From positions 1,612,001-1,676,000 of the forward strand of contig NZ_LOAJ01000001.1 of assembly GCF_001542905.1 (NCBI RefSeq): DNA of 64,000 bases. Reading direction: 5' to 3'. The translations under genes and the position numbers were made by a program. The DNA is from Halorubrum aethiopicum. GTDB lineage: Archaea; Halobacteriota; Halobacteria; Halobacteriales; Haloferacaceae. The notes beneath the pieces are model-generated. The model was not told where the DNA came from. It worked only from the letters and a program-made list of their open reading frames with translations, and searched no databases. Positions 48,385 through 56,648 of this stretch are shown here, piece by piece; position 1 is the first letter of the stretch; every line of letters starts with the position of its first letter.

Positions 48385-49304
48385 CGGGCCACCTCCGAAC
48401 CGCCGACGCGCAGCTTCGCACAGAAGAAGCCGCCCGTGTCGTTGTGGTGGGGGTACACCCGATGCGCGCGGGTCACGCTCTCGTCGTACGTCTCGCCGTC
48501 CCACTCGGTCACGCCGGGTGCCGTCTCGAGGGGGAGGTCGAACCCGACGACCTCGCAGTCCTCGGCCGCGAGGGCGTGATCGAGTACCGCCTCGTTCTCC
48601 TCGGGCGCGAAGGTACACGTCGAGTAGACGACGGTCCCGCCGGGGCGGGTCGCCTGGATCGCCCGCGTCAAGATCCCCTTCTGGATCCCGGCGACGCCGT
48701 GGACGTGGTCCATGGTCCACTCCTCGAGCACGTCCGGGTTCTTCCGGCAGGTCCCCTCACACGAGCAGGGCGCGTCGACCAGCGCGCGGTCGAACGCGTC
48801 GAACGCGAGCGGTTTCAGCGAGAAGTTGCGGGCGTCCTGGTTGGTCACTATCGCGTTCGTCACCCCGAGGCGCTCGGCGTTGTGTCTGAGCGCCGAGAGC
48901 CGCCCGAGGTTGTTGTCGTTGGCGACGACGGTCCCCGAGTCGTCCATCAGGTCGGCTATCTGCGTCGTCTTGCTGCCCGGGGCCGCACACGCGTCCCAGA
49001 CGCGGTCGCCCGGCCGCGGGTCGAGCGCCAGCGCGGGGAGCGCGGAGACCTCCTCCTGCCCGTGGGTCCAGCCGTGCGCGTGCGGCCAGTTCCCGCCGGG
49101 GTTCCCGTCCGGCAGCCGGAAGATCCCGTCGTGCCAGCCGACCGGCTCGTGGGCGACGCCCTCCGCCTCGAACGCCTCGCGGACGCGCTCCGGGGAGGCC
49201 TTGATCCGGTTCGTGCGGACGACCGACGGGAGGAGTCGGTCGCAGGCCGCCCGGAACGCGTCGACGTCGTCGACGAGCGGCTCGTACCGGTCGAGCGGGT
49301 TCAT
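48381..49304 (-). CDS. Nop2/Sun-family RNA m5C methyltransferase
   Basis: A 307-residue SAM-dependent enzyme making 5-methylcytosine in tRNA or rRNA. The SAM motif is VWDACAAPGSKTTQIADLMD, then VVANDNNLGRLSALRHNAER, and the catalytic motifs are ALVDAPCSCEGTCRKNPDVL and YSTCTFAPEENEAVLDHAL with the two cysteines of the family. The ATG giving MNPLDRYEPLVDDVDAFRAA is the best start. The downstream coupled gene seems to supply a PUA-like RNA-binding domain. The exact target is unknown. Confidence 0.93.
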   Translation of the reverse strand: MNPLDRYEPLVDDVDAFRAACDRLLPSVVRTNRIKASPERVREAFEAEGVAHEPVGWHDGIFRLPDGNPGGNWPHAHGWTHGQEEVSALPALALDPRPGDRVWDACAAPGSKTTQIADLMDDSGTVVANDNNLGRLSALRHNAERLGVTNAIVTNQDARNFSLKPLAFDAFDRALVDAPCSCEGTCRKNPDVLEEWTMDHVHGVAGIQKGILTRAIQATRPGGTVVYSTCTFAPEENEAVLDHALAAEDCEVVGFDLPLETAPGVTEWDGETYDESVTRAHRVYPHHNDTGGFFCAKLRVGGSEVAR

Positions 49305-49449
49305 GCCCGCCCTTCCGCGCCGGACGGTTAGTCGGTTTCGGGTCGACCTCGGTGCGGGCGGGAGCGGGAAACTGGAGATACGGAGGGAGCGAGCACCGTA
49401 GAACACCCGACGGCTCGGCTAGATCTGCGCTCCGACGTGGGGGACACGA

Positions 49450-49640
49450 CCGCGAAACACACCGCCAAAGCCCCGCCCGCTCGGTCATACGTCGTTGCTG
49501 GCGCGGTGAACACCGCCAAAGCCCCACCCGGCACCACCCAGCCCCGCACCTCACGCCTCCCCAGCCTCGCGGCTCGCGGTTTCACCGCTCGCCGCGTCCC
49601 TCGCGGTCGGGTTCGCGCCCTCCGGGCGCTCACCGGCGCG
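49450..49640 (+). repeat. Structured intergenic repeat, copy C
   Basis: This lies in the 459-base gap 49305-49763 between the methyltransferase and the PAC2 gene. It has two CACCGCCAAAGCCCC blocks (near 49460 and 49511), GCGCGGTGAACA, then CCGCACCTCACGCCTCCCCA, CCTCGCGGCTCGC, hairpin GCGGT-TTC-ACCGC (49576-49588), GCCGCGTCCCTCGCGG, hairpin GCGCCC-TCC-GGGCGC (49615-49629) and GGCGCGCC. The order is that of copy B; stems differ in sequence and keep pairing. The remainder of the gap shows nothing clear except a weak TTTAGG near 49734. Confidence 0.8.
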
Positions 49641-49763
49641 CCTCCGCGTGTACACGTGAGTTGGCCGTGTTCCCGGTTCGTCGGGTCGCTCTCGGAGCAC
49701 ACGGCGACGGCGAAACCGAGCGCCACGCCCACCTTTAGGTCGCCCGGCGTCGTACCGCCGCGC

Positions 49764-50504
49764 ATGGCTCGAATATCCGTTCTCGACGAGGAGGTGTCGC
49801 TCTCGGAACCGACCCTGGTCGAAGGGTTCCCGGGGGTCGGGCTCGTCGGCAAGATCGCGACCGACCACATGATCGACGAACACGGGATGGTCCACTACGC
49901 GAACGTCCACTGCGACGGCCTCCCGCCGGTCGCCGTCTACCTGGAGTCGGACTCGGCGGCGACGACGCCGGTGCGGCTGTACGCGGACCCCGAGCGCGAC
50001 CTCGTCGCGCTGCGCAGCGACGTGCCGGTCCACCCGAGCGCCGCCGCCGAGGTCGCGAACTGCCTCGACGGCTGGTTCGACGAGACCGGCACCTTCCCCG
50101 TCTTCCTCTCCGGACTCGGCCGCGAGAAGGGGGAGGAGCCGCCGTCGCTGTACGGGATCGCGACCGGCGACGGCGGGGACGCCCTGGCGCGCGCCGAGGT
50201 GTCGGACCCGCCGGAGGCCGGGCTCGTCTCCGGGCCGACCGGCGCGATGCTCTCGGCGGCGCTGGAGCGCGACCGCGACGCGGTCGGGCTGATCGTCGAG
50301 TCCGACCCGCAGTTCCCCGACCCCGAGGCCGCGCGGATCCTCATCCGCGACGGGATCGACCCGATCGCGGGCACGGAGACGCCGACCGACGGCCTCGTCG
50401 ACCAGGCGACGGAGATCCGCGACGCGAAACGACAGCTCGCGGAGCAGATGCGGCAGGCGTCCGAGGAGAGCACGCAGGCGGAGCCGCTGAAGATGTTCCA
50501 GTGA
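49764..50504 (+). CDS. PAC2-family protein (proteasome assembly chaperone-like)
   Basis: A 246-residue protein of the PAC2 superfamily (archaeal PbaB/PbaA-like). It begins MARISVLDEEVSLSEPTLVE and has the family motif GFPGVGLVGKIATDHMIDEH, then GLGREKGEEPPSLYGIATGD and ALERDRDAVGLIVESDPQFP. The last 40 residues are a helical tail with QLAEQMRQASEEST. Archaeal relatives bind proteasome alpha subunits or act as ATP-independent activators of the 20S core. The C-terminus lacks the classical HbYX motif. It is convergent with menF, six bases apart. Confidence 0.88.
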   Translation: MARISVLDEEVSLSEPTLVEGFPGVGLVGKIATDHMIDEHGMVHYANVHCDGLPPVAVYLESDSAATTPVRLYADPERDLVALRSDVPVHPSAAAEVANCLDGWFDETGTFPVFLSGLGREKGEEPPSLYGIATGDGGDALARAEVSDPPEAGLVSGPTGAMLSAALERDRDAVGLIVESDPQFPDPEAARILIRDGIDPIAGTETPTDGLVDQATEIRDAKRQLAEQMRQASEESTQAEPLKMFQ

Positions 50505-50510
50505 CGGCCG

Positions 50511-51929
50511 TCAGTCGTCGCGGTCGAGGTCGCCGTCGTCGGTAGCGTGACCGGACCCGCCGGTGACGTCGGTAGAGCCCCCGGATCCGACCCCGTCGTC
50601 CCCCTCCAGCTCGTCGAGGATCGGCCGGTACTTGAGCTGGATCTCGTCCCACTCGCGGTCGGGGTCGGAGTCGTCGACGAGCCCGACGCCGGCGAAGAGG
50701 GTGGCCCGGTCGGGCGTCGCGACGGCGGAGCGGATCGCGACCGCGAACGCGCCGTTGCCGGCGGCGTCGATCCAGCCGACTGGAGCGGCGTACCACCCGC
50801 GGTCGAACGGCTCGGTCTCGTGGATCGTCTCGAGCGCGCGGTCCGGCGGGAGCCCGCCGACCGCCGGCGTCGGGTGGAGCGCCTCCACGAGCTCGAGCAC
50901 GTGTCGGTCCGCGTCCAGCTCCGCGGTGATCGGCGTGTGGAGGTGCTGGACCGTCGCGAGCCGGCGGACGCGACGCTCGCCGGCCGAGATGGACGCCGCG
51001 TACGGCTCCAACTGGTCGCGCACCGTCTCCGCGACGAGCTCGTGTTCGTGGACGTTCTTCGCGTCCGCGAGCAGCTCCTCGGCGAGCCACTCGTCCTCCG
51101 CGGGCGTCTCGCCCCTGCCGGTCGTCCCGGCGAGCGCGTCAGTCTCGACGGTCCGGCCGCGAAGCGAGACGAGCCGCTCGGGCGTCGCGCCGAAGAAGAC
51201 GCTCCCGCCGTCGTCGGGCTCGAAACAGTAGCGGTGGCAGTCGGGATACTTCCCGGCGAGCCGCTCGAGCGTCGCCGCGCAGGGGAACTCGGTCGCGAGG
51301 TCCGCCTCGAGCGCCTGCGCGAGCACCACCTTCCGCAGTTCGCCCTCCCCGATACGGTCGAGCGCGGCGGTGACGCTCTCGCGCCAGGCCTCCCGGCTCG
51401 TGGTCCGCCGCTTCCCGCGGATCCCCGGTCGAGGGGGTCGCGGGCCGTCGTCCGGCCGACCCGACAGCCGGTCGACCTCCCGGTCCAGCCGGCGCTCGAC
51501 CGCCGTCGGCGACGCGTCCGATCCGGCGTCCGTCACCGTGAGCCAGGTCCCGTTGTCGGCGAACGTAACCTGGATCCGGGGCAGGACGAACCTCGCCTCC
51601 GGAAACGGCTTCCACGGGTCGCCGGCGCAGGCCCCCTCGTGGAAGGCGAACCCGCCGAACACGCGCGGTCGAGCCGCCTCCGTCCCGGCGTGGACGTCGC
51701 CGGCGTCGAACAGGTCGTCGGTCGCCTCGCGGATCGCGGCGAACCGGTCCGGCCCGCTGGCGGTCAGCGTCGCGGCCGCGCCGCCCGCCAGGACGAGCGC
51801 GTCGTCGGGGGCGCTCCAGACCGTCCGCGGCGTCGGGAGCGCGTCGAACGCCGCCGCGAACGCGGGCGACGAGACCGCGGTCGTGCGGCTGACGAGCGGC
51901 GGCGACGACGTCGAACGCGCCGGTTCCAT
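50511..51929 (-). CDS. menF: Isochorismate synthase (menaquinone pathway)
   Basis: A 472-residue chorismate-binding enzyme making isochorismate for menaquinone. The catalytic region has LRKVVLAQALEADLATEFPC, SVFFGATPERLVSLRGRTVE, TDALAGTTGRGETPAEDEWL, LATVQHLHTPITAELDADRH, ALHPTPAVGGLP and FAGVGLVDDSDPDREWDEIQ. An acidic Gly/Asp tail of about 30 residues follows. The ATG at 51929 is preferred over the more upstream GTG region. The other men genes are absent nearby except menE at 58.2 kb. Confidence 0.92.
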   Translation of the reverse strand: MEPARSTSSPPLVSRTTAVSSPAFAAAFDALPTPRTVWSAPDDALVLAGGAAATLTASGPDRFAAIREATDDLFDAGDVHAGTEAARPRVFGGFAFHEGACAGDPWKPFPEARFVLPRIQVTFADNGTWLTVTDAGSDASPTAVERRLDREVDRLSGRPDDGPRPPRPGIRGKRRTTSREAWRESVTAALDRIGEGELRKVVLAQALEADLATEFPCAATLERLAGKYPDCHRYCFEPDDGGSVFFGATPERLVSLRGRTVETDALAGTTGRGETPAEDEWLAEELLADAKNVHEHELVAETVRDQLEPYAASISAGERRVRRLATVQHLHTPITAELDADRHVLELVEALHPTPAVGGLPPDRALETIHETEPFDRGWYAAPVGWIDAAGNGAFAVAIRSAVATPDRATLFAGVGLVDDSDPDREWDEIQLKYRPILDELEGDDGVGSGGSTDVTGGSGHATDDGDLDRDD

Positions 51930-52011
51930 TGAAACGAGTTCGGGACCGGAGGCTCTTAAGGGTGTCAACTCCCCCCGCGTTCCGATGGGGTAGCGGCCGG
52001 TCGTCCGCGGA

Positions 52012-52647
52012 CTAACTGTACCGCTCCTCGTTCCACGGGTTCGCGGTGTCGCTGTAGCCGCGCTTCTCCCAGTACCCCAGCTCGCGCTCGGTCAGGAACT
52101 CGACGCCGGAGACCCACTTCGCTCCCTTGTACGCGTACTTGTGCGGCGTGACGACGCGGAGCGGGCCGCCGTGGTCCGCCGGGAGGTCCTCGCCGTCGTA
52201 GCCGTACGCGAGGAGGACTCCGTCGCGGGTACACTCCGCGAGCGGGAGGTCGGTGGTGTAGCCGTCGAGCGCGTGGAACATCACGTGTTCGGCGTCGTCG
52301 TGGACGCCCGCACGGTCCGCGATCTCGGCGAACTCGACGCCGGTGAACGCGCAGTCGAGCTTGCTCCAGCCGGTGACGCAGTGGAAGTCCTGCCGCTGGG
52401 TGACCGCGGGAAGGTCCTTGACCGCCTCGAGCGACAGCGAGAGCGGGTCGTCGACGGCCCCCCAGACTTCGAGGGCGTCGTCGGGGCCCCACGAGGGTGT
52501 GCCGCTCTTCGAGAGCACCGGGAAGCGGTCGGTCTCGCGCTGTCCCGGCGGGAGCCGGTCGTCGCCGTACTCGCGGTAGATGCCGGTGAGGTCCTCGATG
52601 TCGTCGGTCGCGGGACCGTCACCCTCGTCCGCCCGTGTCTCGCTCAT
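52012..52647 (-). CDS. Sulfite-oxidase-like molybdopterin enzyme
   Basis: A 211-residue molybdopterin-dependent oxidoreductase catalytic domain of the sulfite oxidase/MsrP type. The molybdenum-ligating cysteine is in QDFHCVTGWSKLDCAFTGV near residue 90. Other features are HVMFHALDGYTTDLPLAECT, LLAYGYDGEDLPADHGGPLR and VVTPHKYAYKGAKWVSGVEF. There is no signal peptide, so it acts in the cytoplasm, unlike MsrP. No haem-binding partner is encoded next to it. The substrate is unknown. Confidence 0.9.
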   Translation of the reverse strand: MSETRADEGDGPATDDIEDLTGIYREYGDDRLPPGQRETDRFPVLSKSGTPSWGPDDALEVWGAVDDPLSLSLEAVKDLPAVTQRQDFHCVTGWSKLDCAFTGVEFAEIADRAGVHDDAEHVMFHALDGYTTDLPLAECTRDGVLLAYGYDGEDLPADHGGPLRVVTPHKYAYKGAKWVSGVEFLTERELGYWEKRGYSDTANPWNEERYS

Positions 52648-52795
52648 ACCCCGGATACGGGCTCGCGAAACGTATGGGTACCGTTCGGGCTCCGCGAGGG
52701 GGTTTCGGAAACGCCCTACCGACGGTGTGTGATCCGAAAGTATTGTTTCGAAAGCAAATATCTCGAGTTTCGGATCACCCGAGATCCGACGCTAC

Positions 52796-52804
52796 ATTTA
52801 TATA
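52796..52804 (+). promoter_or_regulatory. TATA box for the ribbon-helix-helix gene
   Basis: ATTTATATA ends an AT-rich stretch (52735-52805) in the gap between the sulfite-oxidase-like gene and the ATG at 52833, about 32 bases upstream of it. Confidence 0.65.
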
Positions 52805-52832
52805 CACCATCCTGTTAGACGCGGCCAAGAGA

Positions 52833-53048
52833 ATGCCACGGGTGAAGATAACCGTCCCGGAACACTTGGAGATGCAGATCACGCAGATGGTAGAACAGGG
52901 CGAGTTCCTCAACCGCGAGGAGGCCGTCGAGGAGCTCCTCTCGACCGGGATCAAGGCGTACAAGACGAGCGGACCCATGGAGGACGACGACTCCGGCGGG
53001 TTTGAGGACGAGGGGATGATGGGCCACGAGGACGAGTACGTCTTCTGA
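52833..53048 (+). CDS. Ribbon-helix-helix DNA-binding protein (DUF7120/CopG-like)
   Basis: A 71-residue protein. The first 45 residues form a ribbon-helix-helix pattern (MPRVKITVPEHLEMQITQMV, then LNREEAVEELLSTGIKAYK), followed by an acidic, methionine-containing tail. Such proteins dimerise and bind DNA operators. It is a widespread haloarchaeal orphan that is not next to a toxin gene. A leader of only a few bases is expected from the TATA box. Confidence 0.85.
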   Translation: MPRVKITVPEHLEMQITQMVEQGEFLNREEAVEELLSTGIKAYKTSGPMEDDDSGGFEDEGMMGHEDEYVF

Positions 53049-53141
53049 CCGGCTGCCGGGGCGTGACGCGTCCGTTCTCTCCCGATCCGTGCGTCTCACC
53101 CTCAACAACGCTTAAACCGGCTCCGGACCGTATTTGCCCCC

Positions 53142-53420
53142 ATGCACAAGGACGAACTGCTCGAGCTTCACGAACAGATGGTGACGATCATGGAACACTT
53201 CCGGGCACAGGAGACCGTCGACGAGGGGCTCTTCGACCCGTACGACGAGCTCGACGTCGACCCCTCACACGTTCACAAATCGAAGAGCGAGCACAAACAC
53301 GCCGTGTTCGTGCTCGGGAACGCCCTGGCGAACGCGATGAGCGAGGACGAGTTCTCGCCCGCCGGCCGGGTCGGCAAGCGGATGAAGGAGCTCGCCGACG
53401 ACGCCGAGAACAAGATCTGA
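53142..53420 (+). CDS. UPF0058 family protein
   Basis: A 92-residue helical protein, MHKDELLELHEQMVTIMEHF and on, with the family segment HVHKSKSEHKHAVFVLGNAL and a basic-acidic C-terminus. It is conserved in euryarchaea and of unknown function; its helical, histidine-rich nature suggests a metal or RNA binder, which is speculation. A CTTAAACC box lies about 27 bases upstream, fitting a leaderless start. Confidence 0.88.
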   Translation: MHKDELLELHEQMVTIMEHFRAQETVDEGLFDPYDELDVDPSHVHKSKSEHKHAVFVLGNALANAMSEDEFSPAGRVGKRMKELADDAENKI

Positions 53421-53558
53421 TCGGACTCTCGGAGCGCTCGTCGCGGCCCCGGACCCCCCGCGCCGATCGCGTTCGCCGCGTCCCTCGCCCCCGCCCGCCC
53501 GTCGCGCTCGCCGGGACGACCCGCGAATTGATATGCGATCGGTCGCTGTAGTGGGTGT

Positions 53559-55274
53559 ATGGCCCTCGAGGCGCTGCCGGTCGACGCCGCTCACCTGCTG
53601 GTCGCGGGCGCGGCGGCGGCCGTCGCGCTCGCGGCGGTGTACGCCTCGGACCGGCCCGCCGGATCGTGGGGGCGCCGGCTCCGGTCGCGGCTGCTGCTCG
53701 GCGTTCCCTGGGGGACGCTCGTCGCCGTCGGCTTCGTGATCGGCGTCTACCTCTTCGTCCAGAGCGGGCTCGAGAACCCGTACCGTCCCGTCGTGATCCC
53801 GTTTCGCGCGTGGTCGTACTTCTATCCCGAGGGGATGCTCTGGGCGGGCTTCTCACACGCGAGCCGCGGGCACGTCACCGGCAACCTGCTGTCGACGCTC
53901 GTCGCGGGGACGCTCGCGGAGTACGCGTACGGCCACTTCCCGCGCGAGCGCGGACGCGAGACGTTCGGATCGCTCCGGGAGAATCCGTACGTCCGGGCCC
54001 TCTGTGTCGTCCCCGGCGCGATACTGACGTTCGGCGTCGTCTCCTCCCTCTTCGCGCTCGGGCCGGTGATCGGCTTCTCGGGCGTCGTCTTCGCGCTGTG
54101 GGGGTTCGCGCTCGTCCACTACCCGGTCGGCACGATCGCGTCGCTGACGGCCGCGACCCTCGTCGGCGTCGTCTACGAGACGATACGGACGCCGGTGGAG
54201 ATCGCGGAGGCGACCCCCTCGTTCGGCCCGCCGGGGTGGGCGAACATCGCGATCCAGGGACACGCGCTCGGGCTGATCGCCGGGGCGCTCGTCGGCGTCT
54301 GGCTCCTTCGACGGCGGTCCGTCTCGACGGTGCGCGCCGGTTCCATGCGCTCTTCGGCGCTCGTCGTCTTCGCCGCCGTGCTGCTGTTCGGCGCGTCGCG
54401 CCGGCTGTGGGCGGTCTACTGGTATCTGGGCAACCAGCGGTACGAGCTGTACCGCGCGCTGGGGCTCGCCGGCGTCCTCGCGCTCGCCGCGATCGTCGCC
54501 GTCGCCGCCGCGGGCCGGGAACGGCCGCTCCGACCCGCACTCGCGGTGCCGAACCCGCGGACGATACGCGAGAGCGTCGCCTCCGCGACGCCCGCGGCGG
54601 TCGGCCTGTTCCTGCTACTCGCCGCGTTCGCGGCCGTCGCCGGCCCCGCGGTCGTCCCCAACCTCGTCGCGGTCGACGAGGCGGGTCTCCCGGGCGACCC
54701 GATCGAGGTCGAGGGGTACCAGGTGACCTACGCCGAGGACGTCGAGGACCGGACGGTGAGCGCGGTCGACGTCGAGGCGTTCGGCCGCTCCACGTCGGTT
54801 CGCACCTCGGGGGTGATCGTCGCGAACCCGGACCGGGAGATCTGGACCAGAGCGGTCTCGAAGGGGAACCTCGACTTCTGGGGGTACCGCGCGGTCGACG
54901 TGGGCGGGACGGGGTGGCGCGAGACGGTCTGGGTACAGCGCACCGGCTGGGTCGCGATCGGCGGGAACGCCACCTACCGCGTCGACGGCGTCCACGACGA
55001 GACCCGGTCGACGCTCTTCGTGAGCGACCCCGCCCGCGCGGAGCCCGTCCTCGACGGCCGGAACGTCACGGTCGCGGCCGTCGAGGGCGGCTTCGAGCTC
55101 CGCGTCGCTCACGCGGGCGAAAACGCGACGGCGTCGGTTCCCCCGCGAAACGAGTCGGTGACGCTTCAGGAGGTCGAGTTCCGCCACGAGGCGGAGGCGA
55201 TCTACGCCGTGCGCGGCGACTCGCGGGTCCGGGTCGCGGAGCGGGAGCGGTACGAGGGGCGCGAGCGGAGCTGA
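53559..55274 (+). CDS. Rhomboid-family intramembrane serine protease with extracellular C-terminal domain
   Basis: A 571-residue membrane protein. The rhomboid core (about residues 50-255) shows HASRGHVTGNLLSTLVAGTL, the serine motif VIGFSGVVFALWGFALVHYP and the histidine of the dyad in AIQGHALGLIAGALVGVWLL. Two more hydrophobic helices follow (about 265-285 and 300-380), then a soluble C-terminal domain of some 190 residues. It would cleave membrane proteins within the bilayer. The large C-terminal domain is common in haloarchaeal rhomboids and may select substrates. Confidence 0.9.
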   Translation: MALEALPVDAAHLLVAGAAAAVALAAVYASDRPAGSWGRRLRSRLLLGVPWGTLVAVGFVIGVYLFVQSGLENPYRPVVIPFRAWSYFYPEGMLWAGFSHASRGHVTGNLLSTLVAGTLAEYAYGHFPRERGRETFGSLRENPYVRALCVVPGAILTFGVVSSLFALGPVIGFSGVVFALWGFALVHYPVGTIASLTAATLVGVVYETIRTPVEIAEATPSFGPPGWANIAIQGHALGLIAGALVGVWLLRRRSVSTVRAGSMRSSALVVFAAVLLFGASRRLWAVYWYLGNQRYELYRALGLAGVLALAAIVAVAAAGRERPLRPALAVPNPRTIRESVASATPAAVGLFLLLAAFAAVAGPAVVPNLVAVDEAGLPGDPIEVEGYQVTYAEDVEDRTVSAVDVEAFGRSTSVRTSGVIVANPDREIWTRAVSKGNLDFWGYRAVDVGGTGWRETVWVQRTGWVAIGGNATYRVDGVHDETRSTLFVSDPARAEPVLDGRNVTVAAVEGGFELRVAHAGENATASVPPRNESVTLQEVEFRHEAEAIYAVRGDSRVRVAERERYEGRERS

Positions 55275-55321
55275 CGGCGGGCGGAGCTGACGGCGGGGGG
55301 AGGGGTCGACGAGCGGGCCGT

Positions 55322-55945
55322 TCACTCCCACTCGATCCGGTACACCTCGACGTCGAGGTCGCGGGAGTCCTCGGCGTGGTGGTCGAACTGGGCGTCGACC
55401 GCGAAGTCGGCGGCGAACGCGTGGGTCACCTCGCCGCCGTTGTCGTCGGCGAACGCCTCCAGGAAGTCGCGACTGCCGGCGTTGTGGACGGAGTAGGAGA
55501 CGCTCGCGAGGTCGCTCGCGGTCGCGAGGAACGACCGGTCCGCGTTGCGGTTGCCGTCCTGCGCCCCGAACGGCGGGTTCATCACGACGGTGACCGGCTC
55601 CCGGAACGTCACCGGCGGCCGCGTCGCGTCCCCCTGTACCCAGTGGACCGGGGCGCTCGCGGCCACGCGGCGCTCGTTGCCCTGCGCGGTGGTCAGGGCG
55701 GTGCGATCGAGTTCGATGCCGACGACGCGCGCGGGCCCTCGGAGCGCGGCCGCCAGCGCGAACATCCCCGTTCCGGCACCCAGATCGAGGACCGTCCGGC
55801 CGTCGACGTCTCCCTGCAGGTCCGCGAGGTGGACGACGTGGGCGGCGAGGTCCGGCGGAGTGGGGTACTGCTCGAGGGCCGCGCGGGGGTTCTCGAACCC
55901 GGCGATGACGCCGAGTTTCGTCGCGAGCGATCGCTTCGTCGCCAT
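55322..55945 (-). CDS. METTL5-like RNA adenine N6-methyltransferase
   Basis: A 207-residue enzyme related to human METTL5, which methylates an adenine of the small-subunit rRNA. It starts MATKRSLATKLGVIAGFENP and has the early LEQYPTPPDLAAHVVHLADL, SAM motif VLDLGAGTGMFALAAALRGP, GIELDRTALTTAQGNERRVA and the catalytic NPPF in VVMNPPFGAQDGNRNADRSF. The C-terminal strand ends VEVYRIEWE. It is four bases downstream of an uncharacterised gene that might encode a partner. A partial duplicate of its 3' end lies at 56.55 kb. Confidence 0.9.
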   Translation of the reverse strand: MATKRSLATKLGVIAGFENPRAALEQYPTPPDLAAHVVHLADLQGDVDGRTVLDLGAGTGMFALAAALRGPARVVGIELDRTALTTAQGNERRVAASAPVHWVQGDATRPPVTFREPVTVVMNPPFGAQDGNRNADRSFLATASDLASVSYSVHNAGSRDFLEAFADDNGGEVTHAFAADFAVDAQFDHHAEDSRDLDVEVYRIEWE

Positions 55946-55949
55946 GCGG

Positions 55950-56369
55950 TCAGGCGGCCGTCGGGTCGCCGTCGTCCGTCGCGGCGTCGCCGACGCGGAC
56001 GAACTCGACCCCCTCGCGGCGGGCGCGCTCGGCGAGCGCCGACAGCGTCGGCTCGACGGCGTCGGCGTCGGCGACCTCGTCGAGACGGACCTCGATCCGA
56101 CCGGCCCCGAGGAACGCGGCCGCGCGGACGAACCCGCGCAGCCGGTCGGCCTCCTCGCCGGCGGCGATCGGGCAGTCCTCGGCGAAGCAGGCGTCGACCG
56201 CGAGCGTCGCCGGGTGGTACCCGCGCGCGGAGAGGCCTGATTTGAACTCTCGGAGGTACTCGGGAGCGGTGCTCTCGAGGTCGGCCGCGTCGACGACGAT
56301 CGGGTCTATCTCGGCCGGCCGACAGCCGTCTATCGCGGCGTCGATCCCGCGGGGCTCCGTGGTGCTCAT
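55950..56369 (-). CDS. Uncharacterised protein co-transcribed with METTL5-like enzyme
   Basis: A 139-residue acidic protein, MSTTEPRGIDAAIDGCRPAE and on, with a central FKSGLSARGYHPATLAVDAC and CPIAAGEEADRLRGFVRAAA, and an acidic tail. Two or three cysteines (Cys17 and the CFAEDC pair) could bind zinc or a cluster. The ATG at 56369 is preferred over another three codons upstream because TTGTATAAC lies about 26 bases before it. Four bases separate it from the METTL5-like gene, so it may aid that enzyme, as Trm112 does for METTL5 in eukaryotes; it does not resemble Trm112. Confidence 0.75.
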   Translation of the reverse strand: MSTTEPRGIDAAIDGCRPAEIDPIVVDAADLESTAPEYLREFKSGLSARGYHPATLAVDACFAEDCPIAAGEEADRLRGFVRAAAFLGAGRIEVRLDEVADADAVEPTLSALAERARREGVEFVRVGDAATDDGDPTAA

Positions 56370-56552
56370 ACCCGTCATAGTTTCTAGTTATACAAAAGCT
56401 TTGTTGAATGTCCAGTGGTAATACTACGGGCGTCGCGGAGCGGCGGTCACGTTTCGTGTTCGGACCGCGGCGATGGGACCGACGGTTCCCGAACCGGTCC
56501 ACCGTCGACGCTCACCCCGATCGGGCACGTTCCGGCCGTAGCGGCGGTGTAC

Positions 56553-56584
56553 GTCGAACTGGGCGTCGACCACGAAGTCGCCGG
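56553..56584. repeat. Partial duplicate of METTL5-like gene 3' end
   Basis: These 32 bp match 55382-55413 at 30 positions, in the same orientation. On the minus strand it reads [11 protein letters not shown] against DFAVDAQFDHH in the enzyme. It lies in the 280-base region before TFB (56370-56648) inside a short minus-strand ORF (56424-56615) that lacks other similarity. It looks like a remnant of a duplication or recombination event. Confidence 0.6.
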
Positions 56585-56617
56585 ATCGTATTTCCTCTCC
56601 AATATTTGTGAACAAGT

Positions 56618-56627
56618 CTTAAATACG
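56618..56627 (+). promoter_or_regulatory. TATA box for TFB gene
   Basis: CTTAAATACG lies about 27 bases upstream of the ATG at 56649, consistent with a leaderless mRNA. The region 56580-56650 is markedly AT-rich. Confidence 0.65.
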
Positions 56628-56648
56628 GCAGTAACCAGAAACCTTATA

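Noticed and set aside
53470-53500. Fourth copy of the structured intergenic repeat
   Set aside because: Only GCCGCGTCCCTCGC matches; the hairpins and other blocks are missing, so chance in a GC-rich gap is likely.
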